NCBI RefSeq assembly: GCF_004331735.1
Contig: NZ_SJSO01000014.1
Coordinates: 62,001 to 126,000, forward strand
Direction: 5' to 3'
DNA from: Pedobacter psychrodurus
GTDB lineage: Bacteria; Bacteroidota; Bacteroidia; Sphingobacteriales; Sphingobacteriaceae
DNA: 64,000 nt
Of this stretch, positions 1-8,120 are shown piece after piece (positions within the stretch are counted from its first letter, which is position 1; every line of letters begins with the position of its first letter). The notes beneath the pieces are model-generated. The model worked only from the letters and a program-made list of their open reading frames with translations, did no database searches and was not told where the DNA came from. The position numbers and the translations under genes were made by a program.

Positions 1-81
1 AGAATAATTGATCCGGGAAGATACACAGCAAAAAACTTATATTACAGCATAAACAAGAGCTTTAATAAAACAAAATCTTAG
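1..81 (+). CDS. C-terminal end of an upstream protein (partial)
   Basis: An open frame enters from the left edge and stops with TAG at 79-81. The last 26 residues (ending YYSINKSFNKTKS) include a short alternation of aromatic and polar residues that could be a closing beta strand of an outer-membrane protein, but this is too short to assign a family. The start lies outside the window. It is followed by about 160 bp of low-complexity GGAAGGTT-rich sequence before the next gene. Confidence 0.45.
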   Translation, partial: RIIDPGRYTAKNLYYSINKSFNKTKS

Positions 82-243
82 TAAAGAGGTTTAAAAGCTG
101 GAAGGTTCGGAGGCAAGTTTAAAAGTTAGAAGGTTTGAATGTTGGAAGGTTAAGGTTATCGGATACAACTTTACAATACTAAGATTGGTTTGAACTTGAA
201 GATTACCTACAACATTCAACTTTACTACATTAATTCCAACCCA

Positions 244-1416
244 ATGAAATATTCTTTGTTTTGCATCCTTTTCGGATTATTAATCATATCGGCCTGTAAC
301 AACTCCAAAAAAAATGGAGCCAATAGCACTGAAATTACAGAAGATAGTACAGCGAATGTAAAGGCCGAACTTACCGAAAGTTTTTACAAGAGATTGGAAG
401 GTACCATTGCGGGCAAAAAAGTAGTGATGCATTTGCAAAAGGTTGATGATGATGTAAGTGGCACTTATTATTATGACGGCTCGTGGCTTAATCTATCAAC
501 TGATACTTTAATTGGGAAAGATAGCATTGTACTTACTGAATATAGTTTTTATGAATCCTATTTTACTCAGGATTTTAAATCGCCACATTTAGCTTTAAAA
601 TGGAATGGAAATGGCTTTGATGGCAATTGGGAAAGTGGTGATAAAACCAAAAAATATTCTGTTACGCTAGCAGAAAAATATCCCGACGGAAGTTATCAGT
701 TCAACGCAGGCATCTATAAAGATTCGGTCAAGGCATTTGCCAATCAACCAAAATCGCCCGCAGCAGAAATTAACTTTGAATACCTGGAAAGTAAAAACAA
801 TGATGAATATGGCATCTGGCTAAATTCGGAACTCAAAAAAATTTCAGGTGTAAAATCACAGGTCGATCGTTCAATCGGTTTTAAGAATATTGCTACAGCC
901 TATTTTAAAGACTATAAAACACAGATTGCCGAGCAATCAAAAAATAGCCGGGGAGATGATTTCCAGGCATGGATGAACTACACCAACAACAGTCAGCAAT
1001 CAGTGAGCTATAATGATAATGGTTATGTCGTAATCGATTTCCTGGCTGATGCCTATACTGGTGGCGCACATGGCAATTACAGCAGCACAATGTTTTGTTT
1101 AGATGTGAAGAACAAAAAGCAAATGGTTCTTAGTGATGTCATCAAAATAGATTCGAATACCTTACAAAGCATTTTAGAACGCAATCTTCGTAAAGCATAT
1201 AACATTAAAGCTAAAGACGCGATAAGCACAGTATTATTTGATAACTTTTTAAAACCGAATAAGAATTTTTATTTCAATACCAATGGGATTGCTTTTATGT
1301 ACAACCCTTACGAGGTAGCCAGTTATGCCCAGGGGCAGATTGTAGTATTTATTCCTTATTCGGATTTAAAGACTTATTTGGTGCCAGCCTTTGCACAGCG
1401 GATGAGTATTAAGTAA
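244..1416 (+). CDS. DUF3298 (RsiV-like) lipoprotein
   Basis: A 390-residue lipoprotein. I start it at the ATG at 244, not the in-frame ATG at 190, because this gives a proper signal peptide (KYSLFCILFGLLIISAC) with lipobox Cys18. After a Lys/Asn/Thr-rich linker comes a beta-rich N-terminal half, and residues about 180-385 match the DUF3298/RsiV-like fold: a DFLADAYTGGAHGN segment, then a region ending in FIPYSDLKTYL. In Bacillus, RsiV is an anti-sigma factor that binds lysozyme. Here no cytoplasmic domain or sigma gene is adjacent, so the role is open. Probably anchored in the periplasm or outer membrane. Confidence 0.8.
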   Translation: MKYSLFCILFGLLIISACNNSKKNGANSTEITEDSTANVKAELTESFYKRLEGTIAGKKVVMHLQKVDDDVSGTYYYDGSWLNLSTDTLIGKDSIVLTEYSFYESYFTQDFKSPHLALKWNGNGFDGNWESGDKTKKYSVTLAEKYPDGSYQFNAGIYKDSVKAFANQPKSPAAEINFEYLESKNNDEYGIWLNSELKKISGVKSQVDRSIGFKNIATAYFKDYKTQIAEQSKNSRGDDFQAWMNYTNNSQQSVSYNDNGYVVIDFLADAYTGGAHGNYSSTMFCLDVKNKKQMVLSDVIKIDSNTLQSILERNLRKAYNIKAKDAISTVLFDNFLKPNKNFYFNTNGIAFMYNPYEVASYAQGQIVVFIPYSDLKTYLVPAFAQRMSIK

Positions 1417-1835
1417 TTATCAAAACACCTAATAATAAGCTACATAAGGTCTAATTTTAATTATTTGGAGAGCAATTATAGTTATCCTTCGTTTTCTGCA
1501 GTCCTGCTTTTGGTACAAGTCCTGGTGAAAAACCAGGAGCTTTCCCCGTCAATCAGGTCTAGGTTTGAAGGGGCTTTGCTGCTATTAAAGGATTAAATAG
1601 CATTAGTGCTAAAAAGTTTATTTTCTACACTCTGCAACCCCAAATAGTACAACAAGTTTTGCCATATAAACCCGATCGAAGTGGTTCCGATTTAAGCACT
1701 ATTCTTTTGTTTTTTATTGTGTACTTGCTTGTTTCACAGGTTTCATCGGAAAGAACGGAGAGCGGGTCTGCTATAACCTATGTGCTATTGTTCCTGCTTT
1801 CCAAAAAACAATTAGCTCAAACACTACATTTCGCT
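1417..1835. other. Gene-poor intergenic region with hairpin
   Basis: About 420 bp between two genes. A perfect 7-bp stem (TCCTGGT/ACCAGGA, loop of 5) lies at 1520-1538, followed by a CCCC...GGGG pairing at about 1543-1580. The block 1490-1600 resembles the REP-like elements seen elsewhere in this window. An 88-codon frame at 1659-1925 has no family features and runs into the gene on the other strand, so I do not call it. Confidence 0.4.
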
Positions 1836-2288
1836 CTACAAAATCTCCTTAATATTATAATCTTTACCATTAAACTTAAAGCTTTCATTTATTGCTTTTC
1901 CGATCAAAAACCGCCCGATTGGTGAAGCCTGCGATACGGCGAAGAATTTTTGCCCATCGGTATTAAGCTCTCCTGCACTGATGCTGATATAAAAATTACC
2001 TTCAGAGGTTAAAACCAAACTTCCGTTCTTAACCAGGCGATCTGATTCTACATTTTCGATCTGCTGTAATGCAATTTTCTGCTGCCCGGCTTCGTATAAC
2101 AATTTACTGTTACGGTCCATCTCCTGCTGCATCATTTCGCGTGTAGTTTCGTATTTATCGCCCGCGCTGCTTTTCGTATCATCGTTTGAGGCCTGCCTGG
2201 CTTGTTGTAAAGAATACTCGATGTTTTCTATCCTGTTTTGAATAAAAGTTAAGCAAAGCTGATAAAGTTTTGATTTTAATGCAGACAT
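1836..2288 (-). CDS. GreA/GreB-family protein
   Basis: 150 residues. The N-terminal part (1-75) is helical and probably coiled-coil, with the segment GDKYETTREMMQQEMDRN, typical of Gre N-terminal domains. Residues 80-150 form the FKBP-like Gre C-terminal domain, with the motif SPIGRFLIGK. GreA and GreB bind the RNA polymerase secondary channel and stimulate transcript cleavage. Such short Bacteroidota proteins are sometimes database-labelled 3-oxoacyl-ACP synthase, which the sequence does not support. The acidic tip expected of a true cleavage factor is not obvious, so this may be a Gre-fold relative with another partner. It stands just upstream of a DUF1801 gene on the same strand. Confidence 0.75.
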   Translation of the reverse strand: MSALKSKLYQLCLTFIQNRIENIEYSLQQARQASNDDTKSSAGDKYETTREMMQQEMDRNSKLLYEAGQQKIALQQIENVESDRLVKNGSLVLTSEGNFYISISAGELNTDGQKFFAVSQASPIGRFLIGKAINESFKFNGKDYNIKEIL

Positions 2289-2330
2289 ATATGATTATGG
2301 ATAATGGAAGATGGGTGATGGATAATGGAC

Positions 2331-2675
2331 TTATTTACGAAGGGCAAAGGCCTGTTTTAAAATAGATTCGATTTTCTTTTTAGGAATATCTTCTAAGTGG
2401 TTGATCAATAAAATTTTCATTCGGGCTCTTTTCTCTTGCAACAGATCTTCGTGTTCAATTTTATTTCCATCAACTAAACCAATATAAGGCTGATGGAGTT
2501 TTTTGTGTATCCAAAGATAACAGAACATTTTTCCTTTATGGTAATAAAAAGGCATTCCGTATTTCCAATGCTCTGTAATATCAGCATAACCCATTAAAAG
2601 CGACCTTAAATATTGAAGGCAACTTTTAATCGGCTCATCTTTTTGCTCGAAATAGTTGTCTAGAGGACTTAGCAT
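2331..2675 (-). CDS. DUF1801 domain protein
   Basis: 114 residues matching the small DUF1801 (YdhG-like) fold. It shows an N-terminal helix, the segment WKYGMPFYYHKGKMFCYLW near residues 37-55 with the Gly-Met-Pro and aromatic positions typical of the family, then GLVDG and a basic helical C-terminus. There is no signal peptide, so it is cytoplasmic. The function of the family is unknown. It is followed 42 bp downstream by the Gre-like gene in the same direction, with low-complexity GATGGATAATGG sequence between them. Confidence 0.75.
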   Translation of the reverse strand: MLSPLDNYFEQKDEPIKSCLQYLRSLLMGYADITEHWKYGMPFYYHKGKMFCYLWIHKKLHQPYIGLVDGNKIEHEDLLQEKRARMKILLINHLEDIPKKKIESILKQAFALRK

Positions 2676-2781
2676 AATGAATGATATTAGATGGATGATG
2701 GATCAGACTTAGTACTAAGTCGGAAGTCCGGAGTCCGAAGCCAATTAATTAGACTAAGGACTGAAGACTATGGACTCAAAA

Positions 2782-3357
2782 CTACCCCTCTATCCACCTC
2801 ACTTTTTCTTCCATCGAAGTTCGGTTTGGCTCCCAGGGTTTTTCGTTATGATAACCCATGTAAAATAAGCCGATGCATTTTTCGTTTTCAGCAAGACTTA
2901 AGAAATCGCCTAAATCGTCAATTAAAGGTGGGGAGCTCCAATAAGCACCAACCTTTAAACTTTCGGCGGTTAAAGCCATATTTTGAACAGCGCAGGAAAC
3001 GGCTGCTAATTCTTCCCACTCCGGTATTTTACCACTCACCTGCATATTGATGGCAATAATGCAATCGGCCTGACTCGTTTTTTCGGCAAAGCTATCGTAC
3101 TTTTTCTGTAAAAACTGTTCCGGGCTAACCAATTCCTTATACAATTTACCAAGTTCTTGACCAAGTTTTGTTAATCCATCCTTTCTGATCACTACAAAGC
3201 GCCAGGGTTGGGTTAATTTATGTGTTGGTGCATAATTAGCGGTTTCTAAAATCTGGTTGATCACCTCAACCGGAATTTCTTTTTTGATATAGCTTGCAGG
3301 GAAAATACTGCGCCGTTCTTTTATAACTTTTGAAATGATATCGTATGTTGCACTCAT
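2782..3357 (-). CDS. Nitroreductase family protein
   Basis: 191 residues from the ATG at 3357. A longer in-frame start at 3408 would add a Ser/Phe-rich leader unlike the family, so I reject it. The FMN-dependent nitroreductase fold is shown by KERRSIFP near the N-terminus (phosphate binding), NYAPTHKLTQPWRFVVI, and a C-terminal GYHNEKPWEPNR. Such enzymes reduce nitro, quinone or related substrates with NAD(P)H. The substrate cannot be read from sequence. Cytoplasmic, with a distinct promoter likely, because about 125 bp separate it from the next gene upstream. Confidence 0.85.
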   Translation of the reverse strand: MSATYDIISKVIKERRSIFPASYIKKEIPVEVINQILETANYAPTHKLTQPWRFVVIRKDGLTKLGQELGKLYKELVSPEQFLQKKYDSFAEKTSQADCIIAINMQVSGKIPEWEELAAVSCAVQNMALTAESLKVGAYWSSPPLIDDLGDFLSLAENEKCIGLFYMGYHNEKPWEPNRTSMEEKVRWIEG

Positions 3358-3482
3358 CTGGTAAAAATAGCTAAAAGCTGAAAGACTAAAGCTGAAAGAG
3401 AAAGACAAATTCGGTTTCGCTCAAAAGATTTGACACTGCACTAACTGAAAACCTTGAACAACTAACTGCAAGTTAGAAACAG

Positions 3483-4043
3483 TTAACTGCGAACAGCCAA
3501 CTGTTTCCTAATCTGTTTAACTTTTGCAAAAAAGCCTATGCTTTCTTTATCCACCAGGAAGTCCATGGTTTGTAAAAGTTCTTCTCTTATCCAATTGTGT
3601 TTGGTGTTTAAATTGGCCAAAATATTCAGACAATGTGATTTTACAGCCACAGGAACTAGATCATCAATGAGCCAGGCAAAAACAACCTCAACCAAATGAT
3701 CGGTATCATAATCGGCTAGAATTTTCTTGATTTCTATTGACGCATTTTTCTTGGTCATAAAAGCCAGGATTTTAACATAATGCCTCAATGCAGATAAATT
3801 ACTTTGTTGTGGAAATTTCTCCAAAAAATAATTTATATATGGCATAAATCTCGGCTGATGGTTAGCAAATACATTTTCTAAAATCCATGCAGCCCTGAAA
3901 CCGATTTGTTCGTCATGATAGAAGCTTAAATCGATCAGATCTTTTACCGAAAAGGTTTCTTCTGAAGCTATGGCAGCCAGTTTTTCTACTTTGCTTTTTT
4001 GAAGTGTGGTTTTTATGGTATTGAGCAAGGAGTGGTTTTGCAT
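3483..4043 (-). CDS. HEAT-like helical repeat protein, function unknown
   Basis: 186 residues, almost entirely helical, with paired amphipathic helices (for example residues 30-60, 80-105, 110-140) that read as HEAT or Armadillo repeats. The segment EQIGFRAAWILENVF is a typical HEAT helix pair. There is no signal peptide or catalytic motif. HEAT scaffolds commonly bind proteins or nucleic acid, and the AlkD glycosylase at 48.3-49.0 kb uses the same fold. I cannot name a function. Confidence 0.65.
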   Translation of the reverse strand: MQNHSLLNTIKTTLQKSKVEKLAAIASEETFSVKDLIDLSFYHDEQIGFRAAWILENVFANHQPRFMPYINYFLEKFPQQSNLSALRHYVKILAFMTKKNASIEIKKILADYDTDHLVEVVFAWLIDDLVPVAVKSHCLNILANLNTKHNWIREELLQTMDFLVDKESIGFFAKVKQIRKQLAVRS

Positions 4044-4137
4044 GAGACTAAAATAAATATTTTAGCAGATAAAACTTCTTTTTTTTTGGAACCTGAGTCG
4101 CTTTAAAAACTATTAATTGAAAACTGCAAACTAATTT

Positions 4138-4240
4138 GGGCGTTACCCAAGCTGCGCAAGGGTCGGGCTTTCCAGGGCTGCGCTACGCTCCGGTGCCGAT
4201 AAAAAAATCGGCACTAAACCCTTACAATCCCTAACGCAAA
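4138..4240. repeat. REP-like element with GTGCCGAT hairpin
   Basis: Starts GGGCGTTACCC and carries CGGGCTTTCC and GCTGCGCTACGCTCCGG. It ends in a perfect 8-bp stem (GTGCCGAT at 4193-4200, ATCGGCAC at 4207-4214, A-rich loop). It is more GC-rich than its surroundings and similar in style to interspersed elements known in Pedobacter genomes. Non-coding on both strands. Confidence 0.55.
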
Positions 4241-4267
4241 ACCCACTGCTTAAAATTAAATCGAGTT

Positions 4268-4355
4268 AATAAACCTCGTAGGTTTTTAAACGGCGCAGCC
4301 CTCAATGAGACCATTAAAACCAATTTAAATACGAATTAAACCTACGAGATTTATT
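4268..4355. repeat. 18-bp inverted repeat
   Basis: Two 18-bp arms at 4268-4285 and 4338-4355 match at 17 of 18 positions as an inverted repeat with a 52-bp loop. The left arm is itself palindromic (AAACCT CGT AGGTTT). It ends 13 bp before the stop codon of the repeat-protein gene on the minus strand, so it could end that transcript, though there is no clean T-run. Confidence 0.5.
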
Positions 4356-4367
4356 TATTGATGGGAT

Positions 4368-5048
4368 TTAACGTTCCGGAACAAAAGATTTATTCCCAAA
4401 AATATCGGTTTTGAAAACGCCGACCTTCTTACCGTTAACATCCTGTATAACTGTATCACCAAATACATCTTTTTTATACTTAGCTAATACATTTCCATGT
4501 TCATCTTCAACAATGGTATCGCCAAAAACATCATTTTTCTGTTTGCCTATTACCTTGACATTACCATCTTCTATGATGATGTTGCCCGAAATATCGGTTT
4601 TATAAATATTTAAGGTCTGGCCACGATCGTTTTCAATGATGATATTACCAAAAATATCAGTTTTTTGTTTGATAACCACTTCTGTTTTCCCATCACCGGG
4701 AACCAAACCTCCTAATGGCTTTGGCACCAGGTTTTGTTCACGTTCACTTTCTAACACCGTATTGCCAAAAAAATCTTTCTTTTGTGTACCTAAAATTTTT
4801 CCGGCTTCATTCTCCAATATGGTGTTGCCAAAAAAATCCTGCTTTTGCTTAGCTATGGTTTTACCATCTTTATCAACTACGATGGTATTGCCAAAAAAGT
4901 CTTTCTTCTGTTTACCGATGGTGTTATCTTTTGAATCGACCAGAATGGTATCGCCAAAAAAATCTACTTTATACTTATACTGGGTTTCTTGGCCATAAGC
5001 CACGACGGAAATAGTAGACATAATAATGCCTAGTGTTAATTTTTTCAT
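4368..5048 (-). CDS. Secreted protein of about nine 21-residue FGN repeats
   Basis: 226 residues. Residues 1-19 are a Sec signal peptide (MKKLTLGIIMSTISVVAYG), so it is exported. The rest is a tandem array of about nine units with pattern KxDxFGNTIxxDxxGKxIGKQ, each close to 21 residues. One unit is interrupted by an insert PKPLGGLVPGDGKTEVV around residues 108-125. The regular FG turn and alternating hydrophobics suggest a beta-solenoid or stacked hairpins. I do not recognise a named family. The repeats also make the complementary strand open, giving spurious antisense frames. The gene stands alone, flanked by repeat-rich DNA. Confidence 0.85.
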   Translation of the reverse strand: MKKLTLGIIMSTISVVAYGQETQYKYKVDFFGDTILVDSKDNTIGKQKKDFFGNTIVVDKDGKTIAKQKQDFFGNTILENEAGKILGTQKKDFFGNTVLESEREQNLVPKPLGGLVPGDGKTEVVIKQKTDIFGNIIIENDRGQTLNIYKTDISGNIIIEDGNVKVIGKQKNDVFGDTIVEDEHGNVLAKYKKDVFGDTVIQDVNGKKVGVFKTDIFGNKSFVPER

Positions 5049-5236
5049 TTTGATTTCATTTTGTGTGTAACACTAAAATACAAAAATTACGCTGATAAAA
5101 AGACTTGGCAGGCCGTATATTAATCTTATTATTTTTAGGCTTTGGGTTTTAAGTCATTGGCCAAAAGCACAGTCCATTCATCAATAAACCAGATTGAACG
5201 GAAATACTTTTAAAATAGCATTAACCCTGAATATAA

Positions 5237-5300
5237 TGTCATGCTGAGGTACGAAGCATCTGCAACCTATGAAACAGATGCTTCGTGCCTCAGCATGACA
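5237..5300. repeat. Palindromic repeat, TGTCATGCTGAGG family
   Basis: Two 26-bp arms (5237-5262 and 5275-5300) are inverted copies matching at 25 of 26 positions, with a 12-nt loop. The same element recurs at 32622-32687, and one arm is at 55364-55389. Confidence 0.8.
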
Positions 5301-5349
5301 GAAGTTGTTTTTAAAAGATTGAAGGGAAAGCGGGGCTGCTTAAGCCACG

Positions 5350-5485
5350 AAGAACAGAACCCTCCATTTCCCAACCTTTAACCTTTCAACTTTCCAGCAA
5401 TCTAACACCTTCCTCCCTCAACCTTTATTTCAAATTATTAATCCCAAAGCTTTCCTTCTTCTGCCTTTCTACCCTCAACCTTTTT
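5350..5485. repeat. Low-complexity CCTTTCAACC tract
   Basis: A pyrimidine-rich tract built of variants of CCTTTAACC, CTTTCAAC and CCCTCAACC directly before the ABC-F promoter. Similar tracts lie near 80-155, 13420-13465, 51721-51770 and, inverted, 62655-62717. The rest of 5049-5516 holds only the palindromic repeat and no gene that I can see. Confidence 0.45.
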
Positions 5486-5488
5486 CCC

Positions 5489-5496
5489 TATCTTTG
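5489..5496 (+). promoter_or_regulatory. Bacteroidota -7 box (TATCTTTG)
   Basis: An exact TAnnTTTG match 20 bp before the ABC-F start codon. A good TTG -33 element at the right distance is not clear (TTTC at 5467-5470 is the nearest). Confidence 0.55.
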
Positions 5497-5516
5497 CGGC
5501 TTATTTCAATTATAGC

Positions 5517-7139
5517 ATGATTTCAGTTTCTAATTTATCGTTACGATACGGCAAACGCACATTATTTGAAGATGTTAACCTAAAATTTACCCATGGCAAC
5601 TGCTATGGCGTAATTGGGGCTAACGGCGCAGGTAAATCTACTTTTCTAAAAATTTTATCAGGAGAAGTTAACCAAACCTCTGGTAGCGTGGCTTTTACTC
5701 CAGGCGAAAGAATGGCGGTTTTAAAACAAAACCACTACGAATTTGATGAGTTTTCGGTATTAGAAACCGTAATGATTGGCCATAAAGAACTTTATGCTAT
5801 CATGAAAGAGAAAGATGCCATATATATGAAAGAAGATTTCTCAGAGAAAGATGGCGAGCGTGCCGGAGAACTTGAAAATCTTTTTGCTGAAATGGATGGT
5901 TGGAACATGGAAAGCAATGCAGCAACCATGTTGAGCAATTTGGGTATAACCGAAGATAACCACTATAAATTATTAAAAGAGTTAGATAACACGCAAAAAG
6001 TACGTGTGTTATTGGCGCAGGCATTATTTGGTAATCCGGATATTCTATTATTGGATGAGCCAACCAACGATTTGGATATCGAAACCATTGCGTGGTTAGA
6101 GAACTTCTTAGCCGATTACCAAAGCATTGTATTGGTTGTATCGCATGATAGGCATTTTTTAGATGCAGTTTGTACGCATATTGTGGATATCGATTTCGCT
6201 AAAATGAGCATTTACACTGGTAATTATACTTTCTGGTACGAATCTAGTCAGCTGGCATTAAAACAACGCAGCGACCAGAACAAAAAAATGGAAGATAAGG
6301 TGAAGGAGCTACAGGAATTTATCCGTAGGTTCAGTGCAAATGCATCTAAATCAAAGCAGGCTACTTCTCGTAAAAAAGCTTTGGATAAAATTGATATCTC
6401 TGAAATTAAAGCATCGAGCAGAAAATACCCAGCCATTATATTCAACAACACTGGCCGTGAGGCTGGTGACCAGATTTTACAGGTAGAAAACCTGGGTATA
6501 AATGGAAATGATGGTGTGTTGTTCGATAAAATTACCTTCATGGTGAACAAAGGTGATAAAATAGCCGTATTATCTCAGAATAGCTTGGCTACCGCAGCTT
6601 TTTATGATGTTTTAACGGGCAGGGATGCAGACCATAGAGGTGAATTTAAATGGGGCGTTACCATCAGCACCGCTGATATTCCGAATGATAACTCAGAATA
6701 TTTTGCAGGTAAAGATGAAAACCTGGTTGATTGGTTACGCGAGTATTCTGGTACTGATGCCGATGAACAATTTGTGCGTAGTTTCTTAGGTCGTATGTTA
6801 TTCTCGGGCGAAGAAGTACTTAAAAACGTAAAAGTACTTTCAGGCGGCGAGAAAATGCGTTGTATGTTCTCTAGAATGATGTTACAACAGGCCAACTTGT
6901 TAATGTTTGATGAGCCAACCAATCACCTGGATCTTGAATCTATCGAGGCACTGAACAATGGCATGAAAGATTTTAAAGGTGCGATATTGTTTACCTCACG
7001 AGATCACCAGTTAACAGAAACCGTTGCCAACCGCATTATCGAAATTACACCAAAAGGTACTATTGATAAGTTGATGACTTATGATGAATACATTAACAGT
7101 AGTGATGTTGCGAAACTAAGAGAAGAAATGTACGCTTAG
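5517..7139 (+). CDS. ABC-F family ATPase (YbiT-like)
   Basis: 540 residues with two ABC domains and no membrane segment, as in ABC-F proteins that act on the ribosome. NBD1 has Walker A GANGAGKS (34-41), Walker B LLLLDEPTNDLD and SHDRHFLD. The linker (about 240-310) is rich in Lys/Glu. NBD2 has the signature LSGGEKMRC and Walker B LMFDEPTNHLD. Its Walker A is replaced by VLSQNSLATAAF, its switch His is Arg (TSRDHQ), and the NBD1 signature is ELDNTQKVR. One composite ATP site is therefore complete and the other degenerate. It could be a translation factor or ribosome-protection protein; there is no resistance context. Confidence 0.92.
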   Translation: MISVSNLSLRYGKRTLFEDVNLKFTHGNCYGVIGANGAGKSTFLKILSGEVNQTSGSVAFTPGERMAVLKQNHYEFDEFSVLETVMIGHKELYAIMKEKDAIYMKEDFSEKDGERAGELENLFAEMDGWNMESNAATMLSNLGITEDNHYKLLKELDNTQKVRVLLAQALFGNPDILLLDEPTNDLDIETIAWLENFLADYQSIVLVVSHDRHFLDAVCTHIVDIDFAKMSIYTGNYTFWYESSQLALKQRSDQNKKMEDKVKELQEFIRRFSANASKSKQATSRKKALDKIDISEIKASSRKYPAIIFNNTGREAGDQILQVENLGINGNDGVLFDKITFMVNKGDKIAVLSQNSLATAAFYDVLTGRDADHRGEFKWGVTISTADIPNDNSEYFAGKDENLVDWLREYSGTDADEQFVRSFLGRMLFSGEEVLKNVKVLSGGEKMRCMFSRMMLQQANLLMFDEPTNHLDLESIEALNNGMKDFKGAILFTSRDHQLTETVANRIIEITPKGTIDKLMTYDEYINSSDVAKLREEMYA

Positions 7140-7162
7140 TTCTTCAATTAAAATATCGATTT

Positions 7163-7193
7163 AAAAGCCACATGCACTCCATGTGGCTTTTTC
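7163..7193 (+). terminator. Intrinsic terminator of the ABC-F gene
   Basis: A perfect 12-bp stem (AAAAGCCACATG at 7163-7174, CATGTGGCTTTT at 7180-7191) with a 5-nt loop and a T-rich tail, 23 bp after the stop codon. Confidence 0.85.
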
Positions 7194-7305
7194 TTTATAA
7201 AAATCAAATCAGCTGTAGCGTTTTCAGTCCATTAATCGTTTTACAAGAAAAAGCGTTAATGGCCATTAACCAATTTTGTTCAAAAAATTGATTTAAAACA
7301 TTAAA

Positions 7306-7998
7306 ATGAAAACGAATTTGAAAAATTTTAGCACTACAAAAATTATTCTCTCTCTCTTAGCGATAGCTTTAACCATAACTGCCTGTAAAAAGGATTTTAA
7401 CAACGATCCGATAGAAGCTGCTGGCATTGGCTTTGTTCATGCATCACCTGGAACTGCTGCTCTGGATTTTATATTGGATAACCAAAAAATAAATAGCTTT
7501 ACCTACACTAAGGACTTAGGATATTATGCTGCTTACCCGGGAACAAGATTGGTTGGTGTTGCTAAAAAAGACTCTTTAAAATATTTAACCACAGCTACAG
7601 CTACATTAAAAGAAGGATCATTTTACTCGGTTTTCGTAGTAGATACTTTAAAATCCACAAAACTTTTAGTCCTGGAAGATGATTTAAAAGCACCCGAAAC
7701 CGATAAGGCAAAAGTTCGCTTTGTAAACTTAAGTCCAGGTTCTGCTCCATTTGATTTAGCTATTGCAGGTACAGAAGCACCTTTATTTACAGCAAAAGCA
7801 TTTAAAGAGTTTACCACTTTTAGCAATATTGCGCCGAATGACAGCTATACTTTCCAATTAAAACAAGGCGGAACAGTTAAAGTTAGCTTACCAGCTGTTA
7901 AAATCGAAAAAGGCAAGATTTATACCATCTGGGCTAAAGGCTTATCGAGCAAAACCGATAGTACGGGAGTTGGGTTATCAGTGATGACAAACAAATAA
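7306..7998 (+). CDS. DUF4397 domain lipoprotein
   Basis: 230 residues with a lipoprotein signal peptide ending LTITAC (Cys near residue 27). The mature part is the DUF4397 fold: FVHASPGTAALDFILDNQ at about 45-62 and a second matching strand set VRFVNLSPGSAPFDLAI at about 137-153, so two Ig-like halves. The family is common as surface or periplasmic lipoproteins in Bacteroidota. No enzymatic motif is seen. A terminator follows, which isolates it from the sigma factor gene downstream. Confidence 0.85.
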   Translation: MKTNLKNFSTTKIILSLLAIALTITACKKDFNNDPIEAAGIGFVHASPGTAALDFILDNQKINSFTYTKDLGYYAAYPGTRLVGVAKKDSLKYLTTATATLKEGSFYSVFVVDTLKSTKLLVLEDDLKAPETDKAKVRFVNLSPGSAPFDLAIAGTEAPLFTAKAFKEFTTFSNIAPNDSYTFQLKQGGTVKVSLPAVKIEKGKIYTIWAKGLSSKTDSTGVGLSVMTNK

Positions 7999-8032
7999 AA
8001 ATATTTCACACTACCTGTGGAAACGAAAATTG

Positions 8033-8064
8033 ACACCACTCAAAAAATTGGGTGGTGTTATTTT
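8033..8064 (+). terminator. Intrinsic terminator
   Basis: A 9-bp stem with one G-T pair (ACACCACTC at 8033-8041, GGGTGGTGT at 8050-8058) followed by a T-rich stretch, 35 bp after the DUF4397 stop. Confidence 0.75.
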
Positions 8065-8066
8065 CT

Positions 8067-8074
8067 TAAATTTG
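8067..8074 (+). promoter_or_regulatory. -7 box (TAAATTTG) before the sigma factor gene
   Basis: An exact TAnnTTTG match 46 bp before the GTG start, with TTG at 8048-8050 as a possible upstream element at a short 16-bp spacing. Confidence 0.4.
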
Positions 8075-8120
8075 CAATAATTAATCATGATAAACCTTTA
8101 ATAAATAGTCCTTTACAGGG

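Noticed and set aside
1659..1925. 88-codon hydrophobic frame
   Set aside because: It overlaps the end of the Gre-like gene, has no family features and no promoter or ribosome-binding site that I can see.
2691..3050. 119-codon plus-strand frame
   Set aside because: It lies opposite the nitroreductase gene, which has a clear FMN-binding pattern. The frame has a low-complexity basic sequence.
4411..4998. Long open frames on the plus strand opposite the repeat protein
   Set aside because: They are shadows of a 63-bp repeat on the other strand. Their predicted proteins are Ser/Pro/Leu-rich repeats without a start context, and the minus-strand frame has a signal peptide.
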